A stretch of 64,000 nucleotides of DNA from Methylothermaceae bacterium (GTDB lineage: Bacteria; Pseudomonadota; Gammaproteobacteria; Methylococcales; Methylothermaceae), in contig JALSIB010000037.1 of assembly GCA_026981855.1 (NCBI GenBank), positions 1 to 64,000 on the forward strand, given 5' to 3'. A model generated the notes under the pieces. That model was not told where the DNA came from and ran no database searches. It was given only the letters and a program-made list of their open reading frames with translations. This document shows, in pieces, positions 1 to 9,168 of the stretch (positions are counted from its first letter, which is position 1; every line of letters starts with the position of its first letter). The position numbers and the translations under genes were made by a program.

Positions 1-127
1 ATCTTTTACCACTGGTGGCGGCGACACCCCGCTCCTGGCATCACTGACCCTCCCATTGACGACCTTTTCAACGAATCCGGTGGCTTGTTGGCGGGAATCA
101 GGTGAAAAAATGGGGAGACGCCAGCAG

Positions 128-182
128 GGCGATCGCATGAAGCGACTTTCTCGCCTCTCCCGGAAGGAGGAGAGGCTTCAAT
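128..182 (-). repeat. Dispersed palindromic repeat, copy 1
   Basis: This copy lies in the 335-bp stretch left of the first gene, where I see no convincing coding region. An 8-bp inverted repeat (GCCTCTCC at 153-160, GGAGAGGC at 169-176) is flanked by a tail that, read on the minus strand, resembles the tails of the copies near 20.9 and 37.3 kb (gaaa, a short variable part, then tgcgatcgcc). It is a member of an intergenic repeat family seen about eight times in the window. Nothing else is recognisable in bases 1-335. Confidence 0.6.
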
Positions 183-335
183 CTCTATACGCTCAGGTAT
201 GAACGGGAAAAGCGAGGCGGGAAAATCAGTGCGGGTACCCGGCCCGCGGAATGGAAAAAGACAAGATATCCCGGACAGAACCGGGAGATGAACGACACCG
301 CCCGGCATCCTGCCGGCCGGAATCAGAGCAGAAAG

Positions 336-1496
336 TCAGGTCTGGAATTGCCGGGACAATTCGAAGAGCCCGGTGGTGAGCTCGGATGTCTGCCGGGGAT
401 ACTCTTGACACAAGGCACGCACCCGGCGCACGGCCCTGTTCATGTCTGCCGAAAATTCATCCACAGGTCCCGGGGGGAACGGTTGCCCCAACCACACCGC
501 CCGCCCTTCGGCGATCATCCGCCGATGGACCAGCGACAGGTCGCGGGTGAGCCTTTTGGGCGCATACTTCATCCCCAAGCGATACACGATCGATCTCAGG
601 CGATCCCCGCTCCATCCCTTCCATCCACGGGAGACCTGCCCAAGATCGAAAATGTGGACGGGCTTGCGGGTGGCGCAGGCTTCCGTGAGCATGGAAACGG
701 TATCGCTGGTCACGACAATTTGGTCCGCCAGGGCCAGATAACCATAGTATGGATTTTCCCTGCATTCCCGCGACCAGGAAAAAAGATGGGCCGGCACCCG
801 GACTTCCTCCGCGAAAGCTTCCATCACCCCTTCGGGCGTCCGGGCGCTGGTGGTCACCAACAGGCTGCCGCCGACTTTTTCCGCCAAAGCCCCGGCCTGC
901 CTGGCCAACAGGCGGGCCGCTTTTTTATCCATCACGTAAGGGCCACTGGAACCGCCTATCATCACCGCGATATAGGGTCTCGGCAGATGCGCCAGATGGG
1001 CGCGCCATTTCCTTCCTTCCCCGGCCAATCTGGCCGGCGTCACCCGATGAAGGGTGGTGCTGTTGTGAAGCACATTGGGACGCTGTGGCAAACGATATTG
1101 GGGAGTGGTGATGACCAGGTCGAACCGTTCGATGGGATTCCATGGCCGGCCAATGTGAACCAGGCGAACCCGCTTGCCGGATTTGGCCGCCTGTTTCTGT
1201 ATCCAGCGGCAGATGGGCTCGTTGCGGGAACTAGCGCTGATGATGAGATCGGGCCAGGGAGCGGACAGCGAATCGGACTGGTCGGCACAGATACCGGCCA
1301 CGGAAGCGCCCAGCAAAAGGTAAGGAACATGCTTGCGGTAGGTGAAACGCTTGATCTGGAAAGGCCAACCCAAGGCCTCGGCCAAGGCCACCACTTGGGC
1401 GTTCTCGCCTGCCCGATGATTGAGCAACACCCAAACGCGGGGCTGTGCCGCCTCGGTCAATTGTTGACTCATCCAATTGTGTAACATGAACCACAT
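336..1496 (-). CDS. ELM1/GtrOC1-family protein (DUF1022)
   Basis: This 386-residue protein matches the bacterial family named after plant mitochondrial fission factor ELM1. The N-terminal segment VWVLLNHRAGENAQVVALAEALGW, the LIISASSRN segment and the C-terminal IVVTSDTVSMLTEA segment are typical; the last resembles the donor-binding part of GT-B glycosyltransferases. The family's reaction is not firmly established in bacteria, but members often sit in cell-envelope glycan clusters, so a glycosyltransferase-like role is an inference. The first ATG is used because a GGGG stretch lies 8-11 bases upstream; later ATGs at residues 4 and 9 are possible. It is divergent from the sulfotransferase gene that follows, across an AT-rich 127-bp gap. 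Confidence 0.8.
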   Translation of the reverse strand: MWFMLHNWMSQQLTEAAQPRVWVLLNHRAGENAQVVALAEALGWPFQIKRFTYRKHVPYLLLGASVAGICADQSDSLSAPWPDLIISASSRNEPICRWIQKQAAKSGKRVRLVHIGRPWNPIERFDLVITTPQYRLPQRPNVLHNSTTLHRVTPARLAGEGRKWRAHLAHLPRPYIAVMIGGSSGPYVMDKKAARLLARQAGALAEKVGGSLLVTTSARTPEGVMEAFAEEVRVPAHLFSWSRECRENPYYGYLALADQIVVTSDTVSMLTEACATRKPVHIFDLGQVSRGWKGWSGDRLRSIVYRLGMKYAPKRLTRDLSLVHRRMIAEGRAVWLGQPFPPGPVDEFSADMNRAVRRVRALCQEYPRQTSELTTGLFELSRQFQT

Positions 1497-1545
1497 CGCG
1501 GATTCCCCTGTCCACTAATAAGATTGTGGAATTAGTATAGCAGAC

Positions 1546-1569
1546 AAAAAACAACAAATTGTTTTTTTT
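1546..1569 (+). terminator. AT-rich hairpin with T-tract between divergent genes
   Basis: AAAAAACAA (1546-1554) and TTGTTTTTT (1559-1567) form a perfect 9-bp stem around a 4-base loop, and the T run continues to 1569. It looks like a weak intrinsic terminator, or attenuator, reading toward the sulfotransferase gene that starts 54 bases downstream. The stem is almost all A-T, so the terminator reading is uncertain. The whole gap is much more AT-rich than its surroundings. Confidence 0.35.
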
Positions 1570-1623
1570 CCGCAAATCAACTACAGTTTGTGGTCTCAAT
1601 AAATTTTTTCGTTCGATTCCTTC

Positions 1624-2550
1624 ATGTACAACCTCTGGAAACAGCTCTATCGGCGCCTCGTCCTCGCCCCCGCTTTCCCGCTCCCCGAATCACGGCGTAT
1701 CACCCTGGAACGCCGGTTGAGGGGAAAGGAGGAAGCGCGAAAACTCTCGCTTTGCGACGCAGTCATCGTATCCTACGGAAAAAGCGGCCGGACCTGGCTG
1801 CGGGTCATGCTGTCACGCTTCTACCAAGCCAAGCACCATTTGCGATCCACCCAACTGTTGGGTTTCGCCAACTTACATGCGAAAAACCCGGCCATCCCGA
1901 GGATATTCTTCACCCATGACAATTATCTGAAGGATTATACCGGCCACGCCGGCAGCAAACAGGACTACTACGAACACAAAGTCGTGCTGCTGGCCCGGGA
2001 CCCGAGGGACACCGCGGTCTCGCAGTTCTTCCAATGGAAGTTCCGGATGCGCCCGGCAAAAAAGAAGCTCAACCAGTACCCGCCGCACGGCAGCGACATC
2101 TCCCTGTTCGATTTCGTCATGCACGAAACCGCGGGACTTCCCAAGATCATCGATTTCCTCAATCTCTGGGCCAGGGAAATGCCGAAACTGGACCGGTTTC
2201 TCCTGGTCAGATATGAAGATCTGCGCGCCGATACCGCCGGCGAACTGCGCCGCATCACCGATTTTCTGGGCACCCCGGGCAGTGAAGAGGAAATTCGCGA
2301 GGCGGTCGAATACGCCTCCATCGAGAACATGCGCAAACTCGAACAGGAGAAAAAGTTCTGGCTCAGCGGCAGCCGCCTGGTACCCAAGGACAAAAGCAAT
2401 CCCGATTCCTACAAGGTTCGCCGCGCCAAGGTGGGGGGCTGGCGCGATTATTTCGATGACGACCAGGCAAGGCGGATCGACGAGCTGGTGAACGAAAGAC
2501 TCGACCCCGTCTATCAATACACGCAAACCAGACAAGTGGTGAACGCATGA
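1624..2550 (+). CDS. Sulfotransferase domain protein
   Basis: The 308-residue product belongs to the sulfotransferase superfamily, which moves a sulfo group from PAPS to a hydroxyl or amine acceptor. The PAPS 5'-phosphosulfate loop is seen as YGKSGRTWLRVML near residues 50-62, and the 3'-phosphate element as VVLLARDPRDTAVSQFFQW near residues 120-138. LLVRYEDLRAD is the usual third landmark, and the C-terminal KVGGWRDYFDD resembles the family's RKGxxGDW-like end. No signal peptide is seen, so it is cytoplasmic or peripheral. No good ribosome site precedes the ATG. Its stop overlaps the next start as ATGA, so the two are coupled. The acceptor is unknown; a surface glycan is likely from the pairing with a glycosyltransferase-like gene. 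Confidence 0.85.
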   Translation: MYNLWKQLYRRLVLAPAFPLPESRRITLERRLRGKEEARKLSLCDAVIVSYGKSGRTWLRVMLSRFYQAKHHLRSTQLLGFANLHAKNPAIPRIFFTHDNYLKDYTGHAGSKQDYYEHKVVLLARDPRDTAVSQFFQWKFRMRPAKKKLNQYPPHGSDISLFDFVMHETAGLPKIIDFLNLWAREMPKLDRFLLVRYEDLRADTAGELRRITDFLGTPGSEEEIREAVEYASIENMRKLEQEKKFWLSGSRLVPKDKSNPDSYKVRRAKVGGWRDYFDDDQARRIDELVNERLDPVYQYTQTRQVVNA

Positions 2551-3509
2551 ACGAACAGAAAGATTGCTGCGTCTTCGTCCATACCAACCACAAACAGTGG
2601 ATCGGCGCCCTGGTGGCCCAATATTCGATGAAGCGGAACTCGGCCCATCCCGAACGTTTCGCCGTCCACATCATTCACCACAGGGATTATCCCTTCTTCC
2701 AGGAAATGGAAGGCAAGCCTTTTCTCCGCGATGGCGTCGAGAGAATCTGGCGCAACGAAGACCTCCAATCGTTCACCCCCCTTCGCTTCATGCCTCCAGA
2801 ACTGATGAATTATCAAGGCCGCGCGGTGGTGGTGGACCCCGACATCTTCGCCGTGGGCGACGTGTGGGAACTGCTTTCGCGGGACATGCAAGGCAAATCG
2901 ATCCTGTGCCGCCCCCGATCCGGACCCAAATGGTGGATCGATCGCTGCTACGCCTCCAGCGTGATGCTGCTGGACTGCGGCAAACTGACCCACTGGCGCT
3001 GCGAGGAACAGTTCCGCGCCATGTTCGAGGGCAAACTCGATTACATGGACTGGATCGGATTGCGGAAGGAACCGAAAGACGCCATCGGCTTGTTCGAACC
3101 GGAGTGGAACGACTTCGACAAACTGACGCCGGCGACCAAACTGTTGCACAACACCCGGCGCCTGACCCAGCCCTGGAAGGCGGGTCTGCCGATCGACTGG
3201 ACGCCGAACGACCGTTTCCGCCTGTTCCCCCCCATCGGCTGGGCGTTACGGGCCCGCCGGCGACTGCTTGGCGATCATGCCCTGCTCGGCACCTACAAAC
3301 GCCACCCCGACCGCAACCAGGAACGCTTCTTCTTCGGGCTGCTGAAGGAATGCCTGGAACAGGGCATCGTCACGGAAGAAATGCTGCGCGAGGAAATGCG
3401 TCAGAATCACATCCGTCACGACGCCTTCGAGGTGCTGGAAAAAACGCCGCCGCTCGGCCCTCCCGGCGACCCGCTCAATCTGGGATGGAACACCCGCCAG
3501 GCAGCCTGA
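2547..3509 (+). CDS. Putative glycosyltransferase (GT8-like, DPD motif)
   Basis: This 320-residue protein has the outline of a retaining GT-A enzyme. It opens with CCVFVHTNHKQWIGALVAQYSMKRN, a pattern seen where such proteins bind the nucleotide sugar, and carries VVVDPDIFAVGDVWELL near residues 92-108, where DPD fits a metal-binding DxD motif. The late segment LLGTYKRHPDRNQE is also GT-like. It is translationally coupled to the sulfotransferase by a 4-base overlap, so sugar addition and sulfation of one product is a reasonable inference. The substrate cannot be read from the sequence. It converges on rluC with only 26 bases between the stops. Confidence 0.6.
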   Translation: MNEQKDCCVFVHTNHKQWIGALVAQYSMKRNSAHPERFAVHIIHHRDYPFFQEMEGKPFLRDGVERIWRNEDLQSFTPLRFMPPELMNYQGRAVVVDPDIFAVGDVWELLSRDMQGKSILCRPRSGPKWWIDRCYASSVMLLDCGKLTHWRCEEQFRAMFEGKLDYMDWIGLRKEPKDAIGLFEPEWNDFDKLTPATKLLHNTRRLTQPWKAGLPIDWTPNDRFRLFPPIGWALRARRRLLGDHALLGTYKRHPDRNQERFFFGLLKECLEQGIVTEEMLREEMRQNHIRHDAFEVLEKTPPLGPPGDPLNLGWNTRQAA

Positions 3510-3535
3510 GAACCATGCCGTGGCACACGCCGGGA

Positions 3536-4507
3536 TCACCCTGAGCCCGGCAAAGCGGCCAGGAATGCCTCCAACTCCGGGGGAAGCGGCGCTTCGATTA
3601 ACAAAGGGGCGCCGGTCACCGGATGAGGAAGCCCAAGCCGCCAGGCGTGGAGGAACATGCGCCTGAGCCCCAGTTCCCGCCACTTCCGATTGGCTTCAGC
3701 GTGGCCATACCGACCGTCTCCAGCGACCGGATGCCCCAGATGGGCCGCATGCACCCGGATCTGATGCGTGCGGCCGGTCAGCAGACGGGCCTCCACCAAG
3801 GTGGCCCCGGCGAATCGCCGCAACCGGCGGAAATCGGTCTGCGACGGTTTTCCGGCCGAATCCACCCTGACCATGCGCTCGCCACCCCTGAGAACATATT
3901 TTCGCAGCGGGACCTCCACCCTTTCCCGGCGCCGTTGCCAACTCCCCGTCAGCAAGGCCAGATAACGCTTGTCCACCGTGTCGTTGCGCATCGTGTCATG
4001 GAGCGCCCGAAGCGCCTGGCGCTTCTTGGCGATCAACAGACACCCGGACGTCTCTTTATCCAGGCGGTGGACCAGCTCCAAAGTCCCGGCCCCCGACCTC
4101 GAGACGCGCAGCGCCTCGATCACGCCCCCCCGCAGACCGCTGCCGCCATGGACCGCCATTCCCGCCGGCTTGCTTAGGGCCAGCATCCACTCGTCCTCGT
4201 ACAGGACGCACGCTTCCAGCCGCCGCCCCATGTCTTCGCCGGCCGCCTGGCGGGAAATCGCGGCCATGGCGACCCTGACAGGAGGCAGGCGGACCTGATC
4301 CCCTTCACGCAGGCGGTAATGGGCCTTGATCCGCCCTTTGTTGACCCGCACCTCCCCTTTTCTCAGCAAACGGTAGATATGGCTCCTGGGAACCCCTTTC
4401 AGAAAAGTGATGAGGAAGTTGTCTATCCTTTGGCCGGCCTTTTCGGCATCGATCTCGACATGCCGGGGACGGGCGGAGTCGGAATGTTGGCGGGTGTGCG
4501 GATTCAT
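3536..4507 (-). CDS. rluC: 23S rRNA pseudouridine synthase RluC
   Basis: RluC isomerises uridines 955, 2504 and 2580 of 23S rRNA to pseudouridine. The 323-residue protein has an S4 RNA-binding domain (QRIDNFLITFLKGVPRSHIYRLLRKGEVRVN, about residues 27-57), followed by the RluA-type catalytic domain with the hallmark HRLDKETSGCLLIAKK near residue 150, whose Asp is the catalytic nucleophile. The later RTHQIRVH motif is also present. Length and domain order match E. coli RluC (319 residues). Its divergent pairing with rne is the arrangement known in many gammaproteobacteria, which supports RluC over RluD or RluA. Confidence 0.93.
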   Translation of the reverse strand: MNPHTRQHSDSARPRHVEIDAEKAGQRIDNFLITFLKGVPRSHIYRLLRKGEVRVNKGRIKAHYRLREGDQVRLPPVRVAMAAISRQAAGEDMGRRLEACVLYEDEWMLALSKPAGMAVHGGSGLRGGVIEALRVSRSGAGTLELVHRLDKETSGCLLIAKKRQALRALHDTMRNDTVDKRYLALLTGSWQRRRERVEVPLRKYVLRGGERMVRVDSAGKPSQTDFRRLRRFAGATLVEARLLTGRTHQIRVHAAHLGHPVAGDGRYGHAEANRKWRELGLRRMFLHAWRLGLPHPVTGAPLLIEAPLPPELEAFLAALPGSG

Positions 4508-4884
4508 GGATTTTGCCTGGGGCCAAGTCTATAATGTCGCTGAGAAACTCTATCGATGCGCTCCGAACTCATATCCAGCCGCATCCGGGAGACGAGGCCG
4601 CAAAAAACCGCCTTGTACGCCCCCCGAACAAAAAACCGGCGATAGGGTCATAGAACAGAACTTTCAATTGATGCGTCTACGAGAAAGACCCATTTTAAAT
4701 CATTTGGTTTAACAAGCCATGTTGCGAATGCCATCCATCACCCGGAGCAGGGCGATGCACCCGCGGATCCTCACGAGCCAAAGGTTCCCGAAAAAGAATC
4801 GTGCATCCACACTCATCACAGCCGGCACCGGCCGGCCCGGCCCCGTTCCCGCGCCATTCGCATTGAGACAAAAGGATTATTGGA
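4508..4884. other. Long rluC-rne intergenic region / probable rne leader
   Basis: No gene is convincing in these 377 bases between the divergent rluC and rne starts. The rne start has a good ribosome site (AAAGGA, 4872-4877). A GC-rich palindrome, GCCGG-CA-CCGGC, lies near 4820-4835. In E. coli a leader of about the same length (361 nt) lets RNase E control its own mRNA. A similar role here is inferred from position and length only. A TATAAT at about 4528-4533 has no well-spaced -35 box. Confidence 0.4.
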
Positions 4885-7095
4885 ATGAAAAGAATGCTGA
4901 TAAATGCCACCCAACCGGAGGAGTTGCGCGTGGCACTGGTCGAAGGGCAAAAACTCTACGATTTTGACATCGAGGTTCCTTCCCGAGAACAAAAGAAGGC
5001 CAATATCTACAAAGGTATCATCACCCGGATCGAGCCCAGCCTCGAGGCCGTGTTCGTCAACTACGGCTCCGAACGCCACGGGTTTCTTCCCTTCAAGGAA
5101 ATCGCCCCCTCTTATTTCTCCAAACCCCTGGGTCCCCAGCAGCAACGCTCCGAAATCAGGGAACTGATCCGCGAAGGCCAGGAGGTCGTCGTGCAAATCG
5201 AGAAGGAAGAACGCGGAACCAAGGGGGCCGCGCTGACGACTTACATCGCCCTGGCCGGCAGCTATCTGGTATTGATGCCCAACAACCCCAGGGCCGGCGG
5301 CATCTCCCGCCGCATCGAGGGAGAAATCCGGGGAGACCTCAAGGAAATCGTCTCCTCCCTCGACATACCCGAAGGCATGGGATTGATCGTCCGCACCGCC
5401 GCCGGCGGCAAGACCGCGGAAGAACTGCAGTGGGATCTCAATTACCTGCTTCAGCTGTGGGAGGCCATCGAACGCTCGGCGCGCGAGCGCAAGGCGCCTT
5501 TTCTGATCTTCCAGGAAAGCAACGTCATCATACGCGCCCTGCGGGACCACCTGCGCGCCGACATCGACGAGATCATGATCGACAACCCGGCCACCTACCG
5601 GATGGTGCGCAATTTCCTTCAACAGGTGATGCCGCATTTCATCGGCAAGGCCAAATTGTACGAAGATCCGGTGCCGCTGTTCAGCCGTTTTCAGATCGAA
5701 AGCCAGATCGAGCTCGCCTACCAGCGGGAAGTTCCGCTGCCCTCGGGCGGCGCGATCGTCATCGATCATACCGAAGCCCTCACCAGTATCGACGTCAATT
5801 CCGCCAGATCCACCAAAGGCGGCGACATCGAGGAAACCGCCCACACCACCAACCTGGAAGCGGCCGAGGAAATCGCCCGCCAGCTTCGCTTGCGCGATCT
5901 GGGCGGTCTGTTGGTGATCGACTTCATCGATATGATTTCCATGCGCCACCAAAGGGCGGTGGAGAATAAATTGCGGGAATCGGTCAAGAGCGACCGGGCG
6001 CGGATCCAGATCGGCCGGATCTCGCGCTTCGGCCTGCTGGAGATGTCCCGGCAGAGACTGCGGCCCTCGCTGGGGGAATCCAGCCTCATCCCCTGTCCGC
6101 GATGCCAGGGACAAGGCAGTATCCGCGGCACGGAATCGCTGGCATTGTCGATCCTTCGTCTCATCGAGGAGGAAGCCCTCAAACCCCAGACCGGCAGGGT
6201 GGTGGTCCACCTGCCGGTGGAACCGGCCACCTACCTGCTCAACGAAAAGCGCCAGGTGCTGGAGCAAATCGAGCAGCGCCACGAAGTGGGCGTGGTCATC
6301 ATCCCTTCCAGGCATCTGGAAACCCCCGCCTACGAAATCCAGCGCCTGCGCGCCAGCGAGGAATCCGAGCAGACCAGCTACGAACAGATTCCCGAGGCGG
6401 AAAGACAGGTACCGGAATTCGCCACCGAAGGCGGCAAAAAACTCGAGGAACCCGCGATCAAGGACTTCCTGCCCAGCACGCCGGCCCCCATGCGTAGCAA
6501 GGCCTCTTCTTCCGACCTGATCAAACGTTTCTGGCAAAAGCTGATCGGCGGCGCCAAAACGGCCGAACCCGTTCCCCCAAAGACGGAGGAAGCCCCGAAG
6601 GAACTGCCGCCCCCGAAACGGGGGCCCGAGTCCCAGCGGCAACAACCCCGCCGCCGCCCCCGGCGCGGCCGACCCGCCGGCAACGACAGAGCACAACAGG
6701 AACGGCCTCCGCAAAAGGAACAGGGCGGAGAAACCGCCGTCCAGCCGGAAACGGGCGAGGAAAAAACCCGGCAACCCGCTTCCCGCAGACGTCCGGGCAA
6801 CCGAAGAGGCGCTTCGCGCCGCCGCCGGGGAGGACGGAGACAATACCAAGGGCCCCAGGGAACATCGGCCAAAACGGAAAACGAATCACCGGCCCAGGGC
6901 CGGCAGGAAGGGCAAGAACCCGCCGGCGGCACGAGCGAGCCGGCCCCTCCCGCCCCGCCTGAAAAGACCGCCCGGGAATCCGGCAAGCCCCCCATTGCCC
7001 TGCCCCCCCCGGTGAAAGAAGCGTCAAAGGAGAAACCGGCCCCCACCGGCAGCGAGAAAGTCACCCTCGCGGAAGGGGAGAGCCCGGACGACTGA
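4885..7095 (+). CDS. rne: Ribonuclease E
   Basis: RNase E is the essential endonuclease that starts decay of most mRNAs, processes 5S rRNA and tRNA precursors, and scaffolds the degradosome. The catalytic half is complete and aligns by number with E. coli: an S1 domain at about residues 35-120, catalytic Asp303 (SIDVNSA) and Asp346 (VIDFIDM), and the zinc-link CPRC at 404-407. After about residue 515 the protein becomes a disordered tail rich in Arg, Pro, Glu and Lys, with an arginine-rich block around residues 585-655 (RRRPRRGRP and RRRRGGRR patches) suited to RNA binding. At 736 residues it is shorter than E. coli RNase E (1061), so the partner-binding sites are reduced. It ends 15 bases from the convergent fliK stop. 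Confidence 0.96.
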   Translation: MKRMLINATQPEELRVALVEGQKLYDFDIEVPSREQKKANIYKGIITRIEPSLEAVFVNYGSERHGFLPFKEIAPSYFSKPLGPQQQRSEIRELIREGQEVVVQIEKEERGTKGAALTTYIALAGSYLVLMPNNPRAGGISRRIEGEIRGDLKEIVSSLDIPEGMGLIVRTAAGGKTAEELQWDLNYLLQLWEAIERSARERKAPFLIFQESNVIIRALRDHLRADIDEIMIDNPATYRMVRNFLQQVMPHFIGKAKLYEDPVPLFSRFQIESQIELAYQREVPLPSGGAIVIDHTEALTSIDVNSARSTKGGDIEETAHTTNLEAAEEIARQLRLRDLGGLLVIDFIDMISMRHQRAVENKLRESVKSDRARIQIGRISRFGLLEMSRQRLRPSLGESSLIPCPRCQGQGSIRGTESLALSILRLIEEEALKPQTGRVVVHLPVEPATYLLNEKRQVLEQIEQRHEVGVVIIPSRHLETPAYEIQRLRASEESEQTSYEQIPEAERQVPEFATEGGKKLEEPAIKDFLPSTPAPMRSKASSSDLIKRFWQKLIGGAKTAEPVPPKTEEAPKELPPPKRGPESQRQQPRRRPRRGRPAGNDRAQQERPPQKEQGGETAVQPETGEEKTRQPASRRRPGNRRGASRRRRGGRRQYQGPQGTSAKTENESPAQGRQEGQEPAGGTSEPAPPAPPEKTARESGKPPIALPPPVKEASKEKPAPTGSEKVTLAEGESPDD

Positions 7096-7110
7096 GCGCC
7101 CGCCTCCCCC

Positions 7111-8637
7111 TCAGGCGTAAAGATTGAGCAGGCGATTGCCCGAAACCGGCGATCGCCGCGCCCCTGTTTCCAGGGTTTCCCCCTCCTCCGCCCTGTCGGC
7201 CGCCCCGCCGTTCCCGTAACCGCCTTCCGCAGAATCCCGCCGGGGGGAAGAGTGCGGCTGATCGGACAAAGACTGGCCGCTCACATCCACCTGCGCCAGT
7301 TGCAGCTGCTGCAGTCCGAACAGCTCCCGCAACCTGGGCAACGCGCTTTCGATGGCCTCGCGCACAACCGCGTGATGAGATGCGAACTGGATCGTCGTTT
7401 GATCGTCCCGCATTTCTATCCGAACCTCGATCGGCCCCAGATGCTGCGGGTTGACCCGCAATTCCGCCACCTGCATCGTTTTGCCATGCATCCAGAGCAA
7501 ACGCTGACCCAACTCGTCCGGCCACTGGGGATGGTCGAACGGTCGGGTCAAATCCAGGAGCGGCCGCTGCGAGCTCTTTTCGCTTCCCGCCGGGGGGGCG
7601 GTTTCCATCGGCCTTCCTTCCCTGAGGGAGGTCGGCGCATCGGGGACTTCCACCTGTAAGGAGCGGGAGGATGAATCGTCCGCGCCGGCAGGTTCCCCCC
7701 GTGAAAGTACCGCCGCAGCCTCGGATTCGGGCGTTTCCGGCCAGGCTTCCGGGAACTGCACGGACTCTCCGGCCGGGGGCGCCCCACTACCCGGCGGCGC
7801 CGTTTCCAGCGGCTCCCTCGTCATGACGGCGACCGGGGAAAAGCCCCCCTGCTTCGATCCGGCTTTCGCTTCTTCCCCGGCGGGAAGGCCGGTGAACGAT
7901 CCAGGCCCGGCATCGAGCCGCTGCCAGGAGGACGCCAAGGCAGGCGAACCCTCCCCGGCATCCTGGACATCGAACGCCTTGCCCATTTCTCCTCCCGTCA
8001 GGGAAAGGAAAGATTCGGCCGGCGCCGGCCCGGCTTCCCCTTCCCGCTCCAATTCGGCCGCCATCCCGATCAACGTGTGAATGACATCCACCGTCGCCTG
8101 ATCGGAGCGAGGCGCATCCTCCGTTTGCGCCATGGAAGGGGAAGCGGCAGGTTCAGTCTGAATGGACTGCAGAAATGCCGCGCTCACCTCCGTCAGGAGA
8201 TCATCGAGAACCTCGGTGTCGCCGGATTTCACCCCCTCCACCACCCTTCGCGCCTGCCCCCCCCCTTCACCGCCGCCGGCGGCCAAGGTCTCCAGATATC
8301 TCTGCAAGGTTCGCAGATTTTCCGCCAATGCCTCCGGTTGCAACCGCAACCGCCATTCGTCCGGCCCAGGTAGCGGCCCGGCTGTCGCAGGCATCAACGT
8401 CTCCACAAATTCCGGCACGTTTTCGGCAGGCACCTGCGGTGGCGGCCGGAGGCTCCATTCCCCCGCTTCGAGCGGCAGCCCTCCAGCAGGAGGCTGCCCG
8501 ACCACGGCGCGTATCCGCTCTAGGAAATCGGAAAAATTTTCCTCCACACCATCGGCCATATTCAGCTGGATCGATCCGGAAGGCAGTGACACCGCAGACA
8601 GGATCGCATTCAACACGCCGCTTGGATCAAAATTCAT
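7111..8637 (-). CDS. fliK: Flagellar hook-length control protein FliK
   Basis: FliK is exported during hook building and tells FlhB when to switch from hook to filament substrates. The 508-residue protein is low-complexity and rich in Pro, Glu and Ala for most of its length, as expected of the ruler part. It ends in the conserved Flg_hook domain (about residues 375-450): LRVNPQHLGPIEVRIEM, then the FASHHAVVREAIESALPRLRELF segment. I start at ATG 8637 rather than the TTG one codon earlier. It is last in the flagellar block but separated from fliJ by 90 bases holding its own sigma-54 promoter, so it is probably a separate unit. Confidence 0.9.
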   Translation of the reverse strand: MNFDPSGVLNAILSAVSLPSGSIQLNMADGVEENFSDFLERIRAVVGQPPAGGLPLEAGEWSLRPPPQVPAENVPEFVETLMPATAGPLPGPDEWRLRLQPEALAENLRTLQRYLETLAAGGGEGGGQARRVVEGVKSGDTEVLDDLLTEVSAAFLQSIQTEPAASPSMAQTEDAPRSDQATVDVIHTLIGMAAELEREGEAGPAPAESFLSLTGGEMGKAFDVQDAGEGSPALASSWQRLDAGPGSFTGLPAGEEAKAGSKQGGFSPVAVMTREPLETAPPGSGAPPAGESVQFPEAWPETPESEAAAVLSRGEPAGADDSSSRSLQVEVPDAPTSLREGRPMETAPPAGSEKSSQRPLLDLTRPFDHPQWPDELGQRLLWMHGKTMQVAELRVNPQHLGPIEVRIEMRDDQTTIQFASHHAVVREAIESALPRLRELFGLQQLQLAQVDVSGQSLSDQPHSSPRRDSAEGGYGNGGAADRAEEGETLETGARRSPVSGNRLLNLYA

Positions 8638-8674
8638 CAATGGACTCCCAGAGAATTATCTCTATCGATCAACA

Positions 8675-8690
8675 AGCAAATAACAAGCCA
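8675..8690 (-). promoter_or_regulatory. Sigma-54 promoter of fliK
   Basis: On the minus strand this reads TGGCTTGTTATTTGCT, against the consensus TGGCAC-N5-TTGCW. The -24 GG and -12 GC are separated by exactly 10 bases. It lies 38 bases upstream of the fliK ATG in the fliJ-fliK gap. Confidence 0.75.
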
Positions 8691-8727
8691 TATTCTTCAC
8701 CCTCAACATCGAGTGTCTTGAACCGTT

Positions 8728-9168
8728 TCATTGGCCCCGATTCCTTCGCCGCCTGGCGGCGGCCCGGTCGTCCAGCTCCCCCTGCACACGCTTTTCCACC
8801 ACGCCTTGTTCTTGCCTGGCGATTTTCTGCCGGATTTTGCCGACACCTTTGTGGCGGCAATGAAGCTGCCGCCACGATCGCTGCAAAGCGGCATGTTCTT
8901 GCCGCATCCGTTGCAGGTTTGCCTCCTGCTCCTCGATGGCCTTTCCAAGGTTGGCCAAAAACGCCCGGTATTCATTCAGTTGCAGGGCGTTCATCCCTCC
9001 CTCCCGCTGCAAGCGGGCGCAATACTCGGCGCGGAAGCGGCGCATCGCCTCGACCTGGGCCACGGCTTCGTCGATCTGGCGGGAGGCCTGGGCCAGAATT
9101 CTCGCGGCTTCGTTTTCCTGTTCGGCGGCCAATGCCACCACCCGCTCCAGGCGTTGGCCGCGCTTCAT
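8728..9168 (-). CDS. fliJ: Flagellar export chaperone FliJ
   Basis: FliJ is the small coiled-coil protein that links the FliI ATPase ring to the FlhA export gate and helps recycle chaperones. The 146-residue product is almost wholly helical and charged, with heptad-like spacing from [21 protein letters not shown] through the [23 protein letters not shown]-like middle. Length (E. coli 147) and place directly after fliI identify it, since FliJ sequences are poorly conserved. Its ATG overlaps the fliI stop by 4 bases, indicating coupled translation. Confidence 0.85.
   Translation of the reverse strand: MKRGQRLERVVALAAEQENEAARILAQASRQIDEAVAQVEAMRRFRAEYCARLQREGGMNALQLNEYRAFLANLGKAIEEQEANLQRMRQEHAALQRSWRQLHCRHKGVGKIRQKIARQEQGVVEKRVQGELDDRAAARRRRNRGQ

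Noticed and set aside
1-335. Short open frames at the left edge
   Set aside because: No domain, ribosome site or consistent codon pattern; one overlaps a dispersed repeat.
288-1484. 398-codon open frame antisense to the ELM1-family gene
   Set aside because: It mirrors a well-conserved gene, is low-complexity and has no recognisable domain; GC-rich DNA often leaves antisense frames open.
4816-6849. 677-codon open frame antisense to rne
   Set aside because: Shadow of rne, whose catalytic residues align exactly with E. coli.
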